This document shows positions 52,126 to 55,011 of a stretch of 55,011 bases of DNA, piece by piece. Under the pieces are notes generated by a model. The model had not been told where the DNA came from, did not search any database, and saw nothing but the letters and a program-made list of their open reading frames with translations. The position numbers and the translations under genes were made by a program. The stretch lies in NCBI GenBank assembly GCA_903902855.1, contig CAIUWK010000066.1, positions 1-55,011 of the forward strand, written 5' to 3'. Positions within the stretch are counted from its first letter, which is position 1. Every line of letters starts with the position of its first letter. Origin of the DNA: an uncultured Geobacter sp. GTDB taxonomy: Bacteria; Desulfobacterota; Desulfuromonadia; Geobacterales; CAIOGM01.

Positions 52126-52691
52126 AGAGGTAAGGCAGAAGGTGGTGGTGGATGAGGAACTGAGGAAGCGAGTTGAAATTGTTGTGAGAGTATTGAAGGC
52201 ACCAGGAAGCAGGTCAGACACCTTGGGATAAATAGCGAAACCTTAAGCCGGACAGGGTACTGGCAGACCACTCATGCTTCAAGCTATTGGCAGAAAAACT
52301 ACCCCTGCCGGACAGACCATCATCACGGTAACGAGTACCCACGCCAAAGTATCACTCGTACAGGCCGCAATGCGAGAACTGGCAAGGTTTTTCAAAGAAC
52401 TAAATCAAACTGCGCAGCAGTTGACTGTTGAAGGACGGGTCCGACTAATCGCCAGAAGGGCTTTCATGAAATTACTGACGACGTTGCCCCCGATACCTAC
52501 CCCCAAATTGCTCCCGACGTCGGGGTGATTGACGGTCAACTGACGTTTTTAGGATTAATATTCCTGATTGCTATTCAATCTGCGGCTTTAATCGTTCCTC
52601 CCCCTTCAAGGGGGAGTCAGGGGGGGGATGGGTTGTCGGGCGATTGTTCTTACCCCATCCCCACCCCGACCCTCCCCTTGAAAGCTGTGCT
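52126..52691. other. 566-base region without convincing gene
   Basis: A frame of 84 codons at 52274-52528 has no ribosome site and no recognisable product; an immunity gene for the RHS tip is not evident. A C/G-rich stem-loop (CTCCCCCTT-C-AAGGGGGAG at 52598-52616) and a related G- and C-rich stretch to 52685 form a dispersed-type repeat before the transposase. Confidence 0.5.
52598..52685. repeat. C/G-rich palindromic repeat before the transposase
   Basis: CTCCCCCTT and AAGGGGGAG (52598-52606, 52608-52616) form a tight hairpin; GGGGGGGATGGG (52621) and CCCCATCCCCACCCC (52653 on) can also pair. It is like the common intergenic palindrome that ends in long G or C runs. GGGGGGGATG also resembles the right edge of the window, so it could contain the insertion sequence end. 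Confidence 0.6.
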
Positions 52692-54986
52692 TTACCCGTG
52701 CTTACGCCGAGGACCGGAGTTGTGGGACGCGGGAGGTGGATGTGCAAGGAGGGTGCTCATGACCTTCCACATGGCGGTGATATCGTCCAGTCTCTGAATG
52801 CCTAGCCAAAGGGTTTGGGTCCCGGGTTCACCGTCACTCTTACGAGCAAGAAAGCCACCAAGAATTGCTACCATCCTGATTGCTTCCCGTAAAGTCGGAG
52901 GCTCTGCTGCCGGGACAGGATTCTTCGTGACAAAAGTGACCAGAGCCTTCCACTGGGCCTCCTCAAAATAGACTGAGCCGGGGACGTCGGGCGTCTCCCT
53001 GCCCAACTTAGTGAGATAATGAATGCGCCACGCAACAACGAGGTCAATACCCAGGCACGCTTCCAGACGGTCGGCGTTTCCCAGTTGTCGATTTTCGATC
53101 TTGCAACCACTTTTCAGGGTGCGGTGGAAGACTTCAATGGTCCAACGCTGCGCATACCATGACAATCGCTCGCGGGCGTCTTCAATAGTTTCAGTAGGTG
53201 CGGTGGTGAGCAGCAACCATCGTAACGGATCTACCTCTGATGGTGGCTCGATTTCATCGGCGAGAACAGCCCATATTGTCAATGGCTCCCCACCTTTTTG
53301 ACGCTTAGGTGTTGCCAGAACTACTTGTCGATACCGGATACTAAGCCGGGCGGTCCGGGCCGGGTGGGCACCTTTTCTGGGGATGAGGAGTTCTTGAACC
53401 CCGGCTTCAGGACAGTTATTCATTTGCTCAAATAATTGCCCCTGTTCCTGTGCCAGTTTACGGTCATGTCTGGCGCGCACCAGCAGGAAAGGCGCTTGCG
53501 GGGTGTGGGCGGCTTTGGCAAACAGTTCATAGATGTCCGCTTCCCGATCACCGACACTGACAATAGTGGTATCGGGACAGGCCGCAGCAGCTGCGGTTGC
53601 AGCGGTGAAACTGGTAAGCCATTTTGAACTTTCTTTTTCTTCGATGGGCAGACTATGGCGTAGAACTTTTTTCCCGTATGTTGCCGGATCACGCGCCCAA
53701 CACTGTGCCGCCAACAGCCCAAGTGGCGTGCCACCGCTGCTTACCGCCAGAGTAGCGTGGAGCATCAGACCGATGACTCCGGTAGGGCAGCTGGCAATGG
53801 GCCCCAAGTTCTCCGTTGCCGGATGAGTGCTGTAGTCCAGACTGGTAGTGTCTTGAATGGCCAGCACAACTTTTTTCTCTTGCGCGATCCGTTTAATGGT
53901 CGCCGCGCTATGGGGAGCGAGAATATTTTGCAAGGTAGTATCCTTATGCTCAAAAAACCGATAGGCAGCCTTGGTTTTTGCTCTACTACCACAGGTTTGG
54001 GGAATATTTGCCTGTGGTCGGGCGTAACGATCACGGCCAAGAGTCAGCAGTCGTGCCACTAAGCGGGCGTCACCCAGCCGAGCCGCGCCCCATTCTTGCT
54101 CCGCCCAGTCACGAGGAGCTTCAGGTGCTTTAACGGTACCTCCCAGCATGGCTCGCCATTGTTTATGGAGTGGGTAAAGGTACATCGCCTTGGGTTGCAC
54201 CACAGCGGTTCGCTGCCGGTCCTGCCGGCCACGTCCGGCAGTAATGCCAATGTTAATCCAGTTGGCGGCGCGATAACTGACGCCGGTAAAGCGTTTGTTG
54301 TCAACAAAAGTTTCGATCAACAGCGGCTTGATACCATAACGACGATGCCAATCATCTTTGACTCGATGTACTGCCTGACCGAGCACGTGGGAGGCCAGGT
54401 GAGGAACCCGGACTTCAGGGTGAATGAAAAACCTGCTATTACTCAGTACGTTACTCAAATTAGCACGGCGAGTCGATTCGTCCCAGCCGATATACTGGTC
54501 ACGTGCCGCAACCGACCACGCCGCTGGGCCAAAGGACAGGCCCCCCAGATAGCCGTGAACCGTACTGTGAACTAGGTAACGCACCCCGGCGCAAAATGGT
54601 CTCGCCCCCAGGTAATGCCCGACCATAAGGGAATTCCAGATCTGGGCTTCGTCACTCAAGCGATTCTCAATGAGAAGTAGAGACACCGAGCCCAGTTCAG
54701 CAAGTGTGCAGCTCACGGGAGGACGGATGAGCTCAGGGACAATGGTCCGACGAGACAGTTCAGGAACCGGCTTCGTATCTGGCAAGTGAAGTTGACCGCT
54801 CTGATGCAGACGAGAAAGAGCCTTGCGGCAGCTCATATCCTTCAGGCGTCCAGCGAAGTTTCGCCAGCCCAGTAATTCGCAGACCTTTCTTGAAAGCGAA
54901 CGACGGCTTATACCTGGTGTGTTATCAACCAAGTGCTGTATCTGCTCCCGAGTCTCGGGAGAAAAAGTTTGGCCACTGATGATCAT
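52692..54986 (-). CDS. IS4-type transposase fused to DUF4338 (DruA-like) domain
   Basis: A 764-residue protein. The N-terminal 280 residues are DUF4338, the domain of the Druantia protein DruA: ARDQYIGWDESTRRANLSNV, LSNSRFFI, LASHVLGQAVHRVKDDWHRR, YGIKPLLIETFVDNKRFTGV, and NWINIGITAGRGRQDR. The C-terminal part is a DDE transposase of the IS4/Tn5 type with aspartates in IQDTTSLDY (about residue 377) and GDREADIYELF (about 477) and the glutamate in YAQRWTIEVFHRTLKSG (about 615). The start is ATG 54986; another at 55004 is possible. The gene is complete, but the element's right end probably lies outside the window. Confidence 0.9.
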   Translation of the reverse strand: MIISGQTFSPETREQIQHLVDNTPGISRRSLSRKVCELLGWRNFAGRLKDMSCRKALSRLHQSGQLHLPDTKPVPELSRRTIVPELIRPPVSCTLAELGSVSLLLIENRLSDEAQIWNSLMVGHYLGARPFCAGVRYLVHSTVHGYLGGLSFGPAAWSVAARDQYIGWDESTRRANLSNVLSNSRFFIHPEVRVPHLASHVLGQAVHRVKDDWHRRYGIKPLLIETFVDNKRFTGVSYRAANWINIGITAGRGRQDRQRTAVVQPKAMYLYPLHKQWRAMLGGTVKAPEAPRDWAEQEWGAARLGDARLVARLLTLGRDRYARPQANIPQTCGSRAKTKAAYRFFEHKDTTLQNILAPHSAATIKRIAQEKKVVLAIQDTTSLDYSTHPATENLGPIASCPTGVIGLMLHATLAVSSGGTPLGLLAAQCWARDPATYGKKVLRHSLPIEEKESSKWLTSFTAATAAAAACPDTTIVSVGDREADIYELFAKAAHTPQAPFLLVRARHDRKLAQEQGQLFEQMNNCPEAGVQELLIPRKGAHPARTARLSIRYRQVVLATPKRQKGGEPLTIWAVLADEIEPPSEVDPLRWLLLTTAPTETIEDARERLSWYAQRWTIEVFHRTLKSGCKIENRQLGNADRLEACLGIDLVVAWRIHYLTKLGRETPDVPGSVYFEEAQWKALVTFVTKNPVPAAEPPTLREAIRMVAILGGFLARKSDGEPGTQTLWLGIQRLDDITAMWKVMSTLLAHPPPASHNSGPRRKHG

Positions 54987-55011
54987 GGCAAAACTGTACA
55001 ACATCCCCCCC

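Noticed and set aside
52274-52528. 84-codon frame as RHS immunity gene
   Set aside because: No ribosome site, no start context and a composition unlike the tip; it may be chance.
52621-55011. Exact terminal inverted repeats of the insertion sequence
   Set aside because: GGGGGGGATG near 52621 resembles the complement of the window's last bases, but the match breaks after ten bases and G-runs are common here; the right end is probably outside.

Overview
The window looks like the chromosome of an anaerobic Desulfuromonadota bacterium of the Geobacter group. This is inferred from gene content only: a hybABLP-type Ni-Fe hydrogenase operon, a Dcu-type C4-dicarboxylate carrier behind a sigma-54 promoter, an Rrf2 regulator next to cysK, PEP-CTERM/exosortase-linked proteins, and high G+C genes separated by short palindromic intergenic repeats. 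No rRNA, tRNA or CRISPR array was seen.

Layout. 1-5250: 3' part of a membrane-bound uptake hydrogenase operon (hybA partial, hybB, hybL, maturation protease hybP, a small c-type cytochrome, a second hybP paralogue). 5258-7282: large beta-propeller-like protein on the minus strand. 7532-8984: Rrf2 regulator and cysteine synthase. 9089-9961: degenerate NifH-like ATPase. 10110-16485: a tightly packed run of an HdrD-like iron-sulfur/TVP38 membrane fusion, a glycosyltransferase, an exported rhodanese, a membrane glycosyltransferase and a B12-type radical SAM protein, facing a membrane mannosyltransferase-like gene and followed by a siroheme reductase. 19531-24352: a PEP-CTERM protein, a TPR-like protein with a sliding-clamp-type motif, a transglutaminase-like protein, a 59-residue protein and a lipoprotein. 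24491-30926: argH, a TIGR03790-like protein (a family tied to exosortase genomes), an FN3 lipoprotein, a hybrid sensor kinase and a TPR protein. 31088-34971: a Crp/Fnr regulator, then a ParA-like ATPase whose stop overlaps the start of polyphosphate kinase ppk1. 35180-38776: MNT/HEPN pair, SseB-like, DUF4350-like, an unknown gene and an ROK sugar kinase. 38777-41069: an accessory stretch with a dead mazEF pair, an intact-looking hicAB pair, direct repeats and a truncated copy of the ROK gene. 41124-45812: sensor kinase, NtrC-type regulator and dcuB, with two palindromes and a sigma-54 promoter between regulator and carrier. 46080-52125: a tiny secreted peptide, a PEP-CTERM protein and a 1673-residue RHS protein with an AT-rich variable tip. 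52692-54986: an IS4-type transposase fused to a DUF4338 (DruA-like) domain.

The best candidates for something undescribed are: (a) the ParA-like ATPase translationally coupled to a PPK1 carrying a Lys/Pro-rich N-terminal extension, which could be a polyphosphate-granule positioning pair; (b) the Fe-S/TVP38 fusion plus rhodanese, glycosyltransferases and radical SAM run, which could be a redox- or sulfur-linked membrane glycan pathway; and (c) a NifH-like ATPase that has lost the P-loop lysine and shows no cluster cysteines. All functional links are inferences from sequence and gene order.
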